A stretch of DNA of 64,000 nucleotides from Paenochrobactrum pullorum (GCF_041929845.1 NZ_JBHEEH010000001.1:1-64000); one strand, 5' to 3'. Counted from the stretch's first letter, positions 30,284 through 40,215 are shown. The notes: generated by a model from the letters alone, not told the origin. Program-made: numbers and translations.

Positions 30284-31909
30284 TTAAGGTTCAGCCTGTT
30301 TCCGGCAGGCTGCAAATCGATCAAGTGACTGATCATAAACCGATGTTTTCACATTCATCATGCCCAAAACCGTATGAAAAAGATTGTCATGTGATGCCTC
30401 CTCGCCGGAACTTGCCCGCAAACACGACAAATCCATACCCGTCACGGCCTGATAATCTGGTGAAAACCATGCAATGAACGGAATATGTGTCTGCGTATCG
30501 GGTGCAATAAAATAAGGCGCTGCATGCAGATAAAGGCCATTCTCGCCCAGTGATTCGCCGTGATCGGACATATAAATCATCGACGAAACAAACTTGTCTT
30601 CATTGTCTTTAAGAATATCGATGATCTGCGACAAAACCTTATCCGTATAAAGAATGGAATTGTCATAAGAATTGACGATCTGACTATCCTCACATTTCGA
30701 GAACTCGGCCGTGCGGCACTCTGGTTTGAACTGTGCGATTTCCGGCGGATAGCGCATATAATAGGCAGGGCCATGGCTACCCGTCATATGCAAAACAAGC
30801 GTCGTATTTTCCTCGAACTCTGCCAAATGGTCACGCAAATAATCCGATAGAATCTGATCAATACACTCACCGCCCGCACAATATTTCGGATCATTGGAAG
30901 TTTGCAGATCAATCATCTTTGACCTGTCGGCAACCCCTTTGTCACCGGTATTGTTTTCCCACCACTCAACGTTCACACCGGCATGCTGCAACACATCAAG
31001 CAGGTTTTCTGAAGCCTTGAATTTAGCACTGGAATAATCGGTGCGTGGAAATGGCGAGAACATACAAGGCACCGAAACAGAGGTCTCCGTGCCGCAGCTG
31101 GTCGTATTGGTAAATGCGAGCACATCACGTTTCTTCAATTCCGGATTAGTTTCTCGTTCATAACCATTGAGACTGAAATTTTGTGCTCTTGCGGTTTCGC
31201 CCACCACTACAACAGTCAGCATTTTTTTACCCGCCGGTAATGTCATTTGTACCTGTTTGGCATCCTGACCTAGCGGCTGCATGACAATCTGGCGCTCGGT
31301 TAAATCACGAATAAAGTAATCGATCGTGCTTGCGACGGGCTTATAGGGCACCAGATAGCCCATAATATCATGGCGGTGCATACGATACATCGAAGAATAA
31401 GCGCCAAAATCAGCGCCGATCAAAATAACAAAACCAGCCACACAGCCCAAGATGATTGGGGTATTGATCATGATCTTATTTAAAATAGGCCGGTGAATGA
31501 CCCTTACCCATGCGATCAAAGCCGATGGAAGCAGGCCATATAGCAACATGTGCGTAATAAAACCTGCTGTCAGCAGATTGCGAGATTCCCCGGCGGTTGT
31601 CGTCAAGGTTGCCTCAACCACATTTCGGGTGATGATCGTGCCGAATGTCTCGGCAAAATATGAGCCGGCCGCGGCCACCATAATCATAAAGATCAAAAAG
31701 GGTTTAATGACATAATGTGCTGAAAACAAAACCAAAATGGCAATATGCAGCAACAACAAAGCCACTGCCATGACAGCCACTTTCAGCGGCTGGCCATTAA
31801 AATAGTCAAAAATCAGGGGCCAAAATGTCTTGTTGGTAAATAATAAAAAATAGATCGCGGTCAAAACACAAAGCAGACCACTGGAAATTGAAGGACGAGT
31901 AAAATGCAT
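30284..31909 (-). CDS. eptA: lipid A phosphoethanolamine transferase
   Basis: A 541-residue inner-membrane enzyme with five N-terminal membrane helices and a periplasmic sulfatase-fold domain. Visible are VVVVGETARAQNFSLNGYER (metal-binding Glu), TSCGTETSVSVPCMFSPF with the likely catalytic Thr, CKCEDSQIVNSYDNSILYTD-like region, and YMSDHGESLGENGLYLH (Asp/His metal ligands). It transfers phosphoethanolamine from phosphatidylethanolamine to lipid A, lowering negative charge and susceptibility to cationic peptides. It stands alone with its own terminator. It is the first chromosomal gene after the prophage. Confidence 0.9.
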   Translation of the reverse strand: MHFTRPSISSGLLCVLTAIYFLLFTNKTFWPLIFDYFNGQPLKVAVMAVALLLLHIAILVLFSAHYVIKPFLIFMIMVAAAGSYFAETFGTIITRNVVEATLTTTAGESRNLLTAGFITHMLLYGLLPSALIAWVRVIHRPILNKIMINTPIILGCVAGFVILIGADFGAYSSMYRMHRHDIMGYLVPYKPVASTIDYFIRDLTERQIVMQPLGQDAKQVQMTLPAGKKMLTVVVVGETARAQNFSLNGYERETNPELKKRDVLAFTNTTSCGTETSVSVPCMFSPFPRTDYSSAKFKASENLLDVLQHAGVNVEWWENNTGDKGVADRSKMIDLQTSNDPKYCAGGECIDQILSDYLRDHLAEFEENTTLVLHMTGSHGPAYYMRYPPEIAQFKPECRTAEFSKCEDSQIVNSYDNSILYTDKVLSQIIDILKDNEDKFVSSMIYMSDHGESLGENGLYLHAAPYFIAPDTQTHIPFIAWFSPDYQAVTGMDLSCLRASSGEEASHDNLFHTVLGMMNVKTSVYDQSLDRFAACRKQAEP

Positions 31910-32003
31910 AAATTATACTTTCTGAATTTATAATCCAGCTCTTTATGTTCTGAATTTGCGCTTTTTATGTCCGGTTAAATTGACGATTATAACAAGCTTA
32001 TCC

Positions 32004-33269
32004 CTATTTAAAATGGCGGATTAATTTACGGTATGCTTGCTTCAAAGCACTGCTTTGGTTTCGTAGCCTGACTTTAACCGCCGCCTTTTCAACCAAACGA
32101 TGCGCATCTCTATTCAAGCCGACAATCAGTGTCTCTTGCGGCTCGCACGTATTGAACATACTTTCAATCAACGGATGTTCAGCCAGTACACAAGCATCCA
32201 TGCGTTTGATATTCGGATCGTCGATCGTATTTTTAATCACATCGCGCAACAATAAAACATCGGGTGAAAATGCATGTAACCCTTCCGCATAAGCACTTTT
32301 CCAAATCCATGCATCGCTATTTTCAATAAAAATGATGACTGCCGCAATTGTCTTATCATTGAGTTCCAATGAATGAAGCTGCACGGCACCACGTTCTGCC
32401 AGATTATTAACGGCTTCACGTGCAAACGCTTCACGATAACGATCCCCGACGATCTTTGTTTTATGCCGGGCTCTTTCCGTACGGTTTTCCAACAGAATGA
32501 AACGCTCAAACTTCAGCCGGATATCATCAATACTAGTGCTGACCACATATCGCACGGCTCCAAGCTCTGAAAGACTTTCAGACAAATATTGCAACTGCAT
32601 ATTGTGACCGGCATCTATGTATTCTCGGCAATACGCGTCCCCCGCCAGATCACTGATTAGAAACGGGCGTGGCTCATTCTCAAGCACATGCATGGGCAGT
32701 TTTCGCTTATCTGCAACATCGCGGATCACCTGCGTTGTTGCACCATGCGAGCGCATATGTGGAAAAACCAGCACCTGTGGCAATTGCAAATGCTTGCGGT
32801 TCAAAATATCAAAAAGATCATTCACGACACCTGAAGGGTCATCCTGATCAATCAAAGGCGTGCCTTGCGGAGAAAAGCCGGTTGTCCATGCCCGCATCAT
32901 CGCCTGTCCTGTTTTCCAGCCCAGACGCTCCATCGTATAGGGCATCACAAAACGCAAACGGCTGCGTTCTTCATTCTCGTCACGCATTACCATAAAACGG
33001 ACAATACGATCTTCCAGCCGCGGCATAGCCGGTGCTAAAAACCGCGCATTGAAAAAAATATTGGGTTCAATGGTGCGCTTGCTTAAAAAATCCAGTTCAT
33101 CGCGTAATTCATAACCTGCGGAAGCGGCATAAATATCCAGTTTACGCGGAATTTCCGGTTGCAAGGCGTATGGCGTGCCATTTTCCGGCATGAGCGCGCA
33201 TGCAAAAACAGATTTTGCTGCCCTTTCTGCTTCTTGCGCCTTCTCCTCAAGCAATGGATGCACAACCAT
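32004..33269 (-). CDS. GNAT-like (CelD/BioF2-type) acyltransferase family protein
   Basis: A 421-residue protein with a C-terminal half that resembles BioF2/CelD-type GNAT domains: YREAFAREAVNNLAERGAVQ, then LNDKTIAAVIIFIEN and SDAWIWKSAYAEGLHAFSPD. The N-terminal half is less clear. Such proteins are often linked with cell envelope polysaccharide modification. ATG 33269 has GAGGGG at 6 nt; a longer TTG start lacks this. It lies upstream of eptA but separated by 94 bp. Substrate unknown. Confidence 0.65.
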   Translation of the reverse strand: MVVHPLLEEKAQEAERAAKSVFACALMPENGTPYALQPEIPRKLDIYAASAGYELRDELDFLSKRTIEPNIFFNARFLAPAMPRLEDRIVRFMVMRDENEERSRLRFVMPYTMERLGWKTGQAMMRAWTTGFSPQGTPLIDQDDPSGVVNDLFDILNRKHLQLPQVLVFPHMRSHGATTQVIRDVADKRKLPMHVLENEPRPFLISDLAGDAYCREYIDAGHNMQLQYLSESLSELGAVRYVVSTSIDDIRLKFERFILLENRTERARHKTKIVGDRYREAFAREAVNNLAERGAVQLHSLELNDKTIAAVIIFIENSDAWIWKSAYAEGLHAFSPDVLLLRDVIKNTIDDPNIKRMDACVLAEHPLIESMFNTCEPQETLIVGLNRDAHRLVEKAAVKVRLRNQSSALKQAYRKLIRHFK

Positions 33270-33396
33270 CGAAATCCCCTCGACCAATTTTCCTCAGGCA
33301 TCATTCATTACTGCCTGAATAGCATATTGTGCAATTTCTATAGGGCAAATCCTTTAATATAAAGAAAACCAGAAGCTTAATAAAACACAAATAAAA

Positions 33397-33434
33397 AAGC
33401 CGTTGTTTTGTCAATGCAAACAAAACAACGGCTT
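33397..33434 (-). terminator. secA terminator
   Basis: Perfect 14-15 bp arms (33397-33411 and 33420-33434) with an 8-nt loop and a T run on the minus strand, 43 bp beyond the secA stop codon. Confidence 0.88.
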
Positions 33435-33457
33435 AACTGGTTTATGCAGTATTGACG

Positions 33458-33489
33458 CTCTTAATCGAACGCACTCTTAATCGAACGCA
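33458..33489. repeat. tandem 16-bp duplication spanning the secA stop codon
   Basis: The 16-base unit TCTTAATCGAACGCAC occurs twice in direct succession at the end of secA. The copy nearer the gene holds the last codons and stop; the other is just downstream. It looks like a recent slippage duplication that does not change the protein end. Confidence 0.75.
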
Positions 33490-36203
33490 CCGTGGCAATG
33501 CTTGTATTTCTTGCCGGAGCCACAAGGGCAATTTTCATTACGGCTGACACGCCCCCATGTGCGTGGATCACTGGCATCACGGCTGGACGGCTCAATAATC
33601 CGGTCATCTTCTTGATGTTCTGCCCATGCATCCGGATCGAAATCATTCATCCCGGTAGAGCTGTCAATATGGCTGCCACTCATGACCGGCAATTCTGGTG
33701 CAGGCTCACTCGCTGCCTCACGCACCAGCTCCACCCGCATCAACTGCGATGTCACAACTTCGCGCAAATTGCCGAGCATGGCCTGAAACAGTTCAAAACC
33801 TTCGGTCTTATATTCGCTCAGTGGATCGCGCTGCGCATAACCACGGAAACCAACGACTGAGCGTAAATGATCGAGATTGACCAAATGCTCGCGCCACAGA
33901 TTATCCAACGATTGCAGGATCACAGATTTTTCCACATATGTCATAATCTGTTCGCCAAAGCGCTCGGCACGATCAGCCGCTGCTTTATCTGCGGCTTCCA
34001 TGATGCGATTGAGAAATTCTTCCTCAGCAATACCTTCTTCCTTGGCCCATTCTTCAACAGGCAGATCAAGGTTCAAGCTCTTTGCCACATCTTCCTTCAA
34101 GCCGGCAATATCCCATTTTTCCGCATAGGCATTTTCAGGGATACGGGCTGCGACCATGTCTTCAATCACTTCATGGCGCATTTCAGTAACGGCATCGGTC
34201 AGGTTTTCACTGTCCATCATTTCAAGGCGCTGCTCGAAGATCACCTTACGCTGATCATTCATCACATCGTCATATTTGAGCAGATTTTTGCGCATTTCAA
34301 AGTTACGCGCTTCCACCTTCTTCTGCGCCTTTTCCAAAGCCTTGTTAATCCATGGATGAACGATGGCTTCGTCTTCCTTCAGACCCAGTTTCTGGAGCAT
34401 CCCATCCATACGATCGGAGCCGAAAATGCGCATCAAGTCATCCTGCAAGGAAAGGAAGAATTTCGAGCGTCCCGGATCACCCTGACGACCGGAACGACCA
34501 CGCAACTGATTATCAATGCGGCGGCTTTCATGACGCTCGGTTGCCAGAACATAAAGCCCACCGGCAGCAAGTGCTTTTTCTTTCAATCGGGCAATATCAG
34601 CTTTAATGGCCGCAATTTTCTGTTCGCGTTCTTCACCTTCCGGCACATCGGCCAGTTCCTGCTGCACCCGCATTTCCAAATTGCCGCCGAGCTGAATATC
34701 TGTACCACGGCCAGCCATATTCGTTGCAATAGTCACTGCCCCCGGTACACCGGCCTGTGCAATAATGAACGCTTCCTGTTCGTGATAACGGGCGTTCAGA
34801 ACCTGAAAACCTTTGATACCTTCTTTACGCAGACGATCCGCCAGCATTTCAGATTTTTCAATCGAAGTGGTGCCGACCAGCACTGGTTGCGACTTGGCAT
34901 GCGCTTCACGAATATCACGCACAATCGCTTTGAATTTCTCTTCAACCGTACGATAAACTTCATCATGATCATCAATACGGGCAACCGGCAGATTGGTTGG
35001 AATTTCTACAACTTCCAAACCGTAAATATTGCCGAATTCTTCAGCTTCCGTTGCCGCTGTGCCAGTCATACCGGAAAGCTTGGTATACATGCGGAAATAA
35101 TTCTGGAACGTAATCGAAGCCAGTGTCTGGTTTTCAGGCTGGATCGTCACCTCTTCTTTGGCTTCCAATGCCTGATGCAAACCTTCGGAGTAACGGCGCC
35201 CCGGCATCATACGGCCGGTGAATTCGTCGATGATAACAATCTCGTCATTATTGACGATGTAATCTTTATCACGCTGGAACAATGTATGGGCACGTAGCGC
35301 ATTATTGAGATGGTGAACAATGGCGACATTCTCGATGTCATAAAGTCCTTCACCTTTCAGGTGTCCGGCTTCTGCCAAAAGCTGTTCCATGCGTTCGGTA
35401 CCGGCTTCTGTGAAAATCGCCGTTTTTGCTTTCTCATCAACTTCAAAATCTTCCGCAGTCAATTTCGGAATAAAATTATTGATGAGGTTATAAAATTCGG
35501 TACGATCTTCCAGCGGACCGGAAATAATCAGTGGCGTGCGAGCCTCATCGATGAGAATCGAATCAACTTCATCGACAATCGCGTAATGATGCGGGCGCTG
35601 CACCATCTGGGCGCGCTCATATTTCATATTGTCGCGCAAATAATCGAAACCAAGTTCGTTATTGGTCGCGTACGTAATGTCGCAATTATATGAAGCGCGG
35701 CGCTGATCATCATCCATACCATGACCGATCACACCAACCGTGAGGCCAAGGAAGTTGTAAAGCTTCGCCATTGTCTGGGCATCACGACCGGCGAGATAGT
35801 CATTGACCGTCACCACATGCACGCCTTTGCCTTCAAGGGCGTTGAGGTAAACCGGCAAGGTTGCCATCAAGGTTTTACCTTCACCGGTACGCATTTCGGC
35901 AATACCACGCTCATGCAGCACAATACCGCCAATCAGCTGCACATCGAAGGGACGCATGTCCAACACACGTTTTGCGGCTTCTCTGGCCGTGGCAAACGCA
36001 TCGGGAAGCAAATCATCCACAGTTTTGCCATTGGCTAACGCCGCACGAAATTCCGCGGTTTTTGCCTGCAACTGTTCGTTTGTAAGTGCCTCGTAATTTT
36101 TCTCAAGCGCTGTAATTTCTTGAACGCGCTGACGCATGCTTTTGACACGGCGGTCATTAGATGAGCCGAAAATCTTACGGGCGAGACCGCCAAAGCTGAC
36201 CAT
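33477..36203 (-). CDS. secA: preprotein translocase ATPase SecA
   Basis: The 908-residue motor of the Sec pathway, driving unfolded preproteins through SecYEG. Signatures: GGIVLHERGIAEMRTGEGKT (Walker A), VDEVDSILIDEARTPL (DEAD-like), TNMAGRGTDIQLGG and GRSGRQGDPGRSKFFLSLQD, and the C-terminal zinc site CPCGSGKKYKHCHG that binds SecB. Length is standard for alphaproteobacteria. It is transcribed alone, divergent from the parvulin gene, with a strong terminator. Confidence 0.98.
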   Translation of the reverse strand: MVSFGGLARKIFGSSNDRRVKSMRQRVQEITALEKNYEALTNEQLQAKTAEFRAALANGKTVDDLLPDAFATAREAAKRVLDMRPFDVQLIGGIVLHERGIAEMRTGEGKTLMATLPVYLNALEGKGVHVVTVNDYLAGRDAQTMAKLYNFLGLTVGVIGHGMDDDQRRASYNCDITYATNNELGFDYLRDNMKYERAQMVQRPHHYAIVDEVDSILIDEARTPLIISGPLEDRTEFYNLINNFIPKLTAEDFEVDEKAKTAIFTEAGTERMEQLLAEAGHLKGEGLYDIENVAIVHHLNNALRAHTLFQRDKDYIVNNDEIVIIDEFTGRMMPGRRYSEGLHQALEAKEEVTIQPENQTLASITFQNYFRMYTKLSGMTGTAATEAEEFGNIYGLEVVEIPTNLPVARIDDHDEVYRTVEEKFKAIVRDIREAHAKSQPVLVGTTSIEKSEMLADRLRKEGIKGFQVLNARYHEQEAFIIAQAGVPGAVTIATNMAGRGTDIQLGGNLEMRVQQELADVPEGEEREQKIAAIKADIARLKEKALAAGGLYVLATERHESRRIDNQLRGRSGRQGDPGRSKFFLSLQDDLMRIFGSDRMDGMLQKLGLKEDEAIVHPWINKALEKAQKKVEARNFEMRKNLLKYDDVMNDQRKVIFEQRLEMMDSENLTDAVTEMRHEVIEDMVAARIPENAYAEKWDIAGLKEDVAKSLNLDLPVEEWAKEEGIAEEEFLNRIMEAADKAAADRAERFGEQIMTYVEKSVILQSLDNLWREHLVNLDHLRSVVGFRGYAQRDPLSEYKTEGFELFQAMLGNLREVVTSQLMRVELVREAASEPAPELPVMSGSHIDSSTGMNDFDPDAWAEHQEDDRIIEPSSRDASDPRTWGRVSRNENCPCGSGKKYKHCHGAFD

Positions 36204-36503
36204 TCCTGGTCCTTTCCTGTCCGTTCAGCCAGCTAAACTACCGGCATTAAAATGCTTTTATCTACATCAATCTAAGCATTAGCATAAAAAGCACAATATT
36301 CGCATGCAACCTTGAAGGCGCAATTTTCGAACCATCGTGCAAACAACGCAAGCTTACTGGACGCAAAGCCGTTGGAGAGATAAGAGTGGGATTGCGTGAT
36401 GTCAACGTAGTAGCGCGTTATCATCTATGATAACAGATGCTTTTTAAGGCCAAATTATGCCGTATTTATCAGGTCGGTAGACGGTTCCAATGGAGAATTT
36501 TTG
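36204..36503. other. secA / parvulin divergent intergenic region
   Basis: Three hundred bases without a gene. It contains a perfect 8-bp dyad GTTATCAT-CT-ATGATAAC at 36417-36434, about 70 bp before the parvulin start, which could bind a regulator of either promoter. I see no ORF or RNA gene otherwise. Confidence 0.5.
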
Positions 36504-37427
36504 ATGACACTATACCGTAAAAGCCTTGCCATGCTCGCCGCAACAGCATTTTTGGGTGGCGTAATGGGCACAGCTATCGCACAGGAAGCAGCCGCTCCGG
36601 CCCCTGCTGCAGCGACAACCGAAAAAGATGAACCGGGCAAAGTTCTGGCCACTGTTAATGGTGTTGCCATCACGCAAGGCGAAGTCGATCAGGCTGCAAC
36701 CGATCTGGATCCGCAATTTGGCCGCCTGCCGGTTGAACAGCGCCGTTTGGCTGCATTGGCTGCACTCATCGACATTAAAGCACTGGCCGCTGAAGGCGAG
36801 AAAAACAAGCTCGACCAGACAGAAGAATTTAAAAACCGTATGGGCTTCTTGAAGGACCGCGCGCTGCATAACGAAGTTTTCAAAGCTGAAATCGTCGACA
36901 AAATCTCCGATGAAGATGCACGCGCTCGTTATGACAAAGAAATTGCAGCTTTGCCTGCTCAAAACGAAGTGCGCGCCCGTCACATTCTCGTCAAAGAGAA
37001 AAAAGACGCTGAAGAAATCATCAAAAAACTGGATGGCGGCGCAAAATTTGAAGATATGGCCAAAGAAAACTCCACTGACGGCTCTGCCGCACAAGGTGGT
37101 GATCTGGGCTATTTCGGCGAGGGTATGATGGTGCCGGAATTTGAAAAAGCCGCCTTCGCACTGGAACCGGGCAGCTACACCAAAGAGCCGGTCGAATCAC
37201 AGTTTGGCTTCCACATTATCAAGCTGGAAGACAAACGCGCCAAACAGCCACCAGCATTTGATCAGGTAAAAGATGAAATCCGTTCAATGATTATGCGTGA
37301 GCGCTATGTCACCATGATCAAAGATCTGCGCGATGGCATGAAAATCACCTATAATGATCCGGCTGTTGAAAAGGCCATGAAGGAAGCTGCAGCTGAACAG
37401 GATGCAGAAGAAGCTGCCAAGCCGTAA
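36504..37427 (+). CDS. periplasmic parvulin-type peptidyl-prolyl isomerase
   Basis: A 307-residue exported foldase. A signal peptide (MTLYRKSLAMLAATAFLGGV, then cleavage near AIAQEAA) is followed by an Ala/Pro-rich segment, a SurA/PrsA-like N-terminal helical domain, and a parvulin domain with VRARHILVKEKKDAEEIIKK, SAAQGGDLGYFGEG and GFHIIKLED. It helps outer-membrane and secreted proteins fold. ATG 36504 is 8 nt after GGAG. A helical C-terminal tail is rich in Ala/Glu. Confidence 0.9.
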   Translation: MTLYRKSLAMLAATAFLGGVMGTAIAQEAAAPAPAAATTEKDEPGKVLATVNGVAITQGEVDQAATDLDPQFGRLPVEQRRLAALAALIDIKALAAEGEKNKLDQTEEFKNRMGFLKDRALHNEVFKAEIVDKISDEDARARYDKEIAALPAQNEVRARHILVKEKKDAEEIIKKLDGGAKFEDMAKENSTDGSAAQGGDLGYFGEGMMVPEFEKAAFALEPGSYTKEPVESQFGFHIIKLEDKRAKQPPAFDQVKDEIRSMIMRERYVTMIKDLRDGMKITYNDPAVEKAMKEAAAEQDAEEAAKP

Positions 37428-37478
37428 GTCTGGCCTTGGTTTCAGGCATAAAATCATCGCCTGATCAGACAAAAATAC

Positions 37479-37519
37479 AACGGGTGCTTTTAATTAATTT
37501 TGAAAGTGCCCGTTTTTTT
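37479..37519 (+). terminator. terminator after the parvulin gene
   Basis: Arms around 37479-37490 and 37501-37513 pair with two mismatches and are followed by seven T residues. Confidence 0.75.
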
Positions 37520-37642
37520 ACGCCCCGCACAAGGTATCTCTATGCAAAGGCTTGGAAAAGCAGCATAAGAGATGCAGAAGTTGATTGCTTTAAAAGCAGA
37601 AAAATTCACAATTACATTACATGACCAGTATTTGAGGCTATC

Positions 37643-38884
37643 ATGTCGGCACCTATTTCTCCGCTTGCTCCTAAACATTATCCGGCAATGCCCGCGATCA
37701 AGGGAGCGCGTATTGCCACCGCAGAAGCGGGTATCAAATATAAAGGCCGAACAGACGTTATGATGCTGATCTTTGATCAGCCGGCAGAAGCAGCAGGTGT
37801 TTTCACCCGCTCGAAATGCCCGTCAGCTCCAGTTGATTTCTGCCGGCAGAACCTTGTTCATGGTAAGGCTCGCGCAGTTGTGGTCAATTCCGGCAATGCA
37901 AATGCTTTCACCGGCTCCAAAGGCCGCGCCAGTACGCAAGCCACCGCAGAAGCCGCAGCTCAGGCTATCGGCTGCTCGACTACAGAAATTTTTCTCGCTT
38001 CCACCGGCGTGATCGGTGAACCATTGGATGCAAGCAAATTCTCGCATCTGCTGGGTGATATGGCACAAAATGCCGTCGATAATTATTGGACGGAAGCTGC
38101 CAAAGCGATCATGACTACGGATACTTATCCGAAGGTTGCAACCGAAACCGTGCTGATCGGTGAAGTGCCTGTTACCATCAATGGTATTGCCAAAGGTGCA
38201 GGCATGATTGCGCCCGACATGGCCACTATGTTGTCTTTCATCGTCACCGATGCGCCGATCTCTTCCGCAGTATTGCAGAGCCTGTTGTCGAAGGGTGTTG
38301 ATCCGACATTCAACTCGATGACAGTTGATAGCGACACATCCACCTCCGACACTTTAATGCTGTTTTCGACCGGCACAGCTATTGAGCGCGGCGCACCGGC
38401 AATCACCGATGTGAAAGACACCCGTCTCAACCAGTTCAAAAAAGCGCTGAACCGCTTATTAAAATCACTCGCCATGCAGGTTGCGCGTGACGGCGAAGGC
38501 GCCCGAAAAATGCTGGAAATTGAAGTAACCGGTGCCAAATCTGCTGTTTCTGCCAAGAAAATTGCACTTTCCATTGCCAACTCACCACTGGTTAAAACCG
38601 CAGCTGCCGGTGAAGATGCCAATTGGGGTCGTGTGGTTATGGCCGTTGGTAAAGCCGGTGAACCAGCCGAGCGCGATCTGCTAGCCATCTGGTTTGGTGA
38701 CATCCGCGTGGCGCATCAGGGCGAACGTGATCCGGATTATTCGGAGGATGCAGCTTCTGCCTATATGAAAGGCGAAGATATTTATATCCGTGTGGATATT
38801 GGTCTTGGCCGCGGCAAAGCAACGGTTTGGACATGTGATCTGACCAAAGAATATGTCGCCATCAACGGCGATTACCGCAGTTAA
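37643..38884 (+). CDS. argJ: bifunctional ornithine acetyltransferase / N-acetylglutamate synthase
   Basis: The 413-residue ArgJ catalyses transfer of acetyl from N-acetylornithine to glutamate and also acetyl-CoA-dependent glutamate acetylation in arginine synthesis. It self-cleaves before the nucleophile Thr of the conserved KGAGMIAPDMATMLSF motif (about residue 191). Other signatures: AAGVFTRSKCPSAPVDFCR, VVNSGNANAFTGSKG and ANWGRVVMAVGKAG. Length is normal. It follows the parvulin gene by about 215 bp. Confidence 0.97.
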   Translation: MSAPISPLAPKHYPAMPAIKGARIATAEAGIKYKGRTDVMMLIFDQPAEAAGVFTRSKCPSAPVDFCRQNLVHGKARAVVVNSGNANAFTGSKGRASTQATAEAAAQAIGCSTTEIFLASTGVIGEPLDASKFSHLLGDMAQNAVDNYWTEAAKAIMTTDTYPKVATETVLIGEVPVTINGIAKGAGMIAPDMATMLSFIVTDAPISSAVLQSLLSKGVDPTFNSMTVDSDTSTSDTLMLFSTGTAIERGAPAITDVKDTRLNQFKKALNRLLKSLAMQVARDGEGARKMLEIEVTGAKSAVSAKKIALSIANSPLVKTAAAGEDANWGRVVMAVGKAGEPAERDLLAIWFGDIRVAHQGERDPDYSEDAASAYMKGEDIYIRVDIGLGRGKATVWTCDLTKEYVAINGDYRS

Positions 38885-38890
38885 ATAACA

Positions 38891-38933
38891 GCGCATCCCG
38901 AAAAGTGTTAAGCGGTTTTCGGATGAGGTGCGC
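38891..38933. repeat. Rhizobiales intergenic palindromic repeat
   Basis: Arms GCGCATCCCGAAAA and TTTTCGGATGAGGTGCGC form an imperfect stem around GTGTTAAGCGG. Elements with CCCGAAAAGTGT and GGTTTTCGGA halves are, to my knowledge, spread through intergenic DNA of Brucella, Ochrobactrum and Rhizobium. It lies between argJ and the GNAT gene. Confidence 0.7.
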
Positions 38934-38949
38934 GCAAAAAAAGACACAG

Positions 38950-39744
38950 ATGATGACCAGCTCCCCGTCCATCACAACACCTGATCTCACTATTGTGCGC
39001 CAGCTCGAAGCTTTAGGCTTTCGCGCATGGCCTGCAAGTCAGGTGCAATATAGCGGGAGCTGGGCCATCCGTCTGACACCGGATCATCAGTCGAAGCGCT
39101 TGAATTCGGTCAATCCGCTTGATCCGGGCGATTTTCATAATCTTGATGAACGCGTTACAGCGATCAAAACAATGTTTGAGCAAGCCGGAAAATGCCCTGT
39201 TTTCCGCCTGTCTCCGCTTGCTGCACCCGAACTGACCCAATATCTTGATGATCTTGGCTGGGTGGAAAAAGGACGCACCATTACTATGGTGCGATCCATT
39301 GAACCGGATTTTGCCAGTAAACCGACTGATATTATGCTGAGCGACGATATTGAGGCTTATGCCAAAGCATCACTTGCGGCGCATGGTAAAAGCCTTGCTG
39401 AACAAAATGCACTCTCACCAGCCCTCACCGCTATTTTAAGCCAGATCCGCCCCGCAAAAACGATGATGATTGCCAAAGAAAGCGATCAGACAGTTGCAGC
39501 GGGTCTTTGCGTTAAAGATTATGCATGGGCAGGGCTTTTTGATCTGGCAACTGCTCCCTCGCATCAACGCCAAGGGTTGGCGGCAGCACTCATTGCCACT
39601 AGCCTGCAATGGGCACAGCAACGGGGCGCCAAACGCGCATGGCTGCAAATCGAAGAAGGCAATCTTGCGGGATTAGCGCTTTACCGTAAACTGGGCTTTA
39701 GCGAGAGCTATCGCTACTGTTACCGAGAAATGCCGCAAGGCTGA
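38950..39744 (+). CDS. GNAT family N-acetyltransferase
   Basis: A 264-residue GNAT protein with its acetyl-CoA fold in the C-terminal half: LFDLATAPSHQRQGLAAALI (motif A, Q/RxxGxG/A-like HQRQGL) and LQIEEGNLAGLALYRKLGFS (motif B). The N-terminal half resembles a duplicated, degenerate GNAT domain. ATG 38950 or 38953 is the most probable start, since an upstream GTG lies inside the palindromic repeat. Substrate unknown; it neighbours argJ and mutT as in related genomes. Confidence 0.82.
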   Translation: MMTSSPSITTPDLTIVRQLEALGFRAWPASQVQYSGSWAIRLTPDHQSKRLNSVNPLDPGDFHNLDERVTAIKTMFEQAGKCPVFRLSPLAAPELTQYLDDLGWVEKGRTITMVRSIEPDFASKPTDIMLSDDIEAYAKASLAAHGKSLAEQNALSPALTAILSQIRPAKTMMIAKESDQTVAAGLCVKDYAWAGLFDLATAPSHQRQGLAAALIATSLQWAQQRGAKRAWLQIEEGNLAGLALYRKLGFSESYRYCYREMPQG

Positions 39745-39786
39745 TATTTCTTCAGTTATAATGTCAATTCAATCAACGGGATTATC

Positions 39787-40215
39787 ATGACCAGCACTCA
39801 ATCAGGCACCCCACAACGCCGTATTCTGTTAGTTGCCGCCTGCGCCTTGGTGGATAATGACGGCCGCGTTTTGCTGGCGCAGCGCCCTGAAGGCAAACAA
39901 TTGGCAGGCTTATGGGAGTTTCCGGGCGGCAAGGTGGAGGCCGGTGAAACACCGGAAGAAACCCTCATCCGCGAATTGCAGGAAGAACTTGGCATTATCA
40001 CCCAAACAGCTTGTCTGGCACCGCTTACCTTTGCCAGCCACACTTATGATGATTTTCATTTACTTATGCCGCTTTATATTTGCCGCCGTTATGAAGGCAT
40101 TGCGCGCGGCATGGAAGGCCAAGCGATAAAATGGGTACAGCCGCGTGACATGCGTGATTATCCGATGCCACCGGCTGACGAACCACTCATCCCTATTTTA
40201 TGCGATTTATTGTAA
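39787..40215 (+). CDS. mutT: 8-oxo-dGTP diphosphatase, Nudix family
   Basis: A 142-residue Nudix hydrolase with a perfect box: GGKVEAGETPEETLIRELQE followed by ELGI. LAGLWEFPGGKVE and KWVQPRDM segments match MutT. It removes 8-oxo-dGTP from the nucleotide pool and so prevents transversion mutations. The gene follows the GNAT gene by about 40 bp. Confidence 0.92.
   Translation: MTSTQSGTPQRRILLVAACALVDNDGRVLLAQRPEGKQLAGLWEFPGGKVEAGETPEETLIRELQEELGIITQTACLAPLTFASHTYDDFHLLMPLYICRRYEGIARGMEGQAIKWVQPRDMRDYPMPPADEPLIPILCDLL

Noticed and set aside
33867..35297. A 476-codon plus-strand open frame antisense to secA
   Set aside because: The minus strand codes for an unmistakable full-length SecA; the antisense frame is Phe/His/Ile-rich in the way of shadows and has no start signal.
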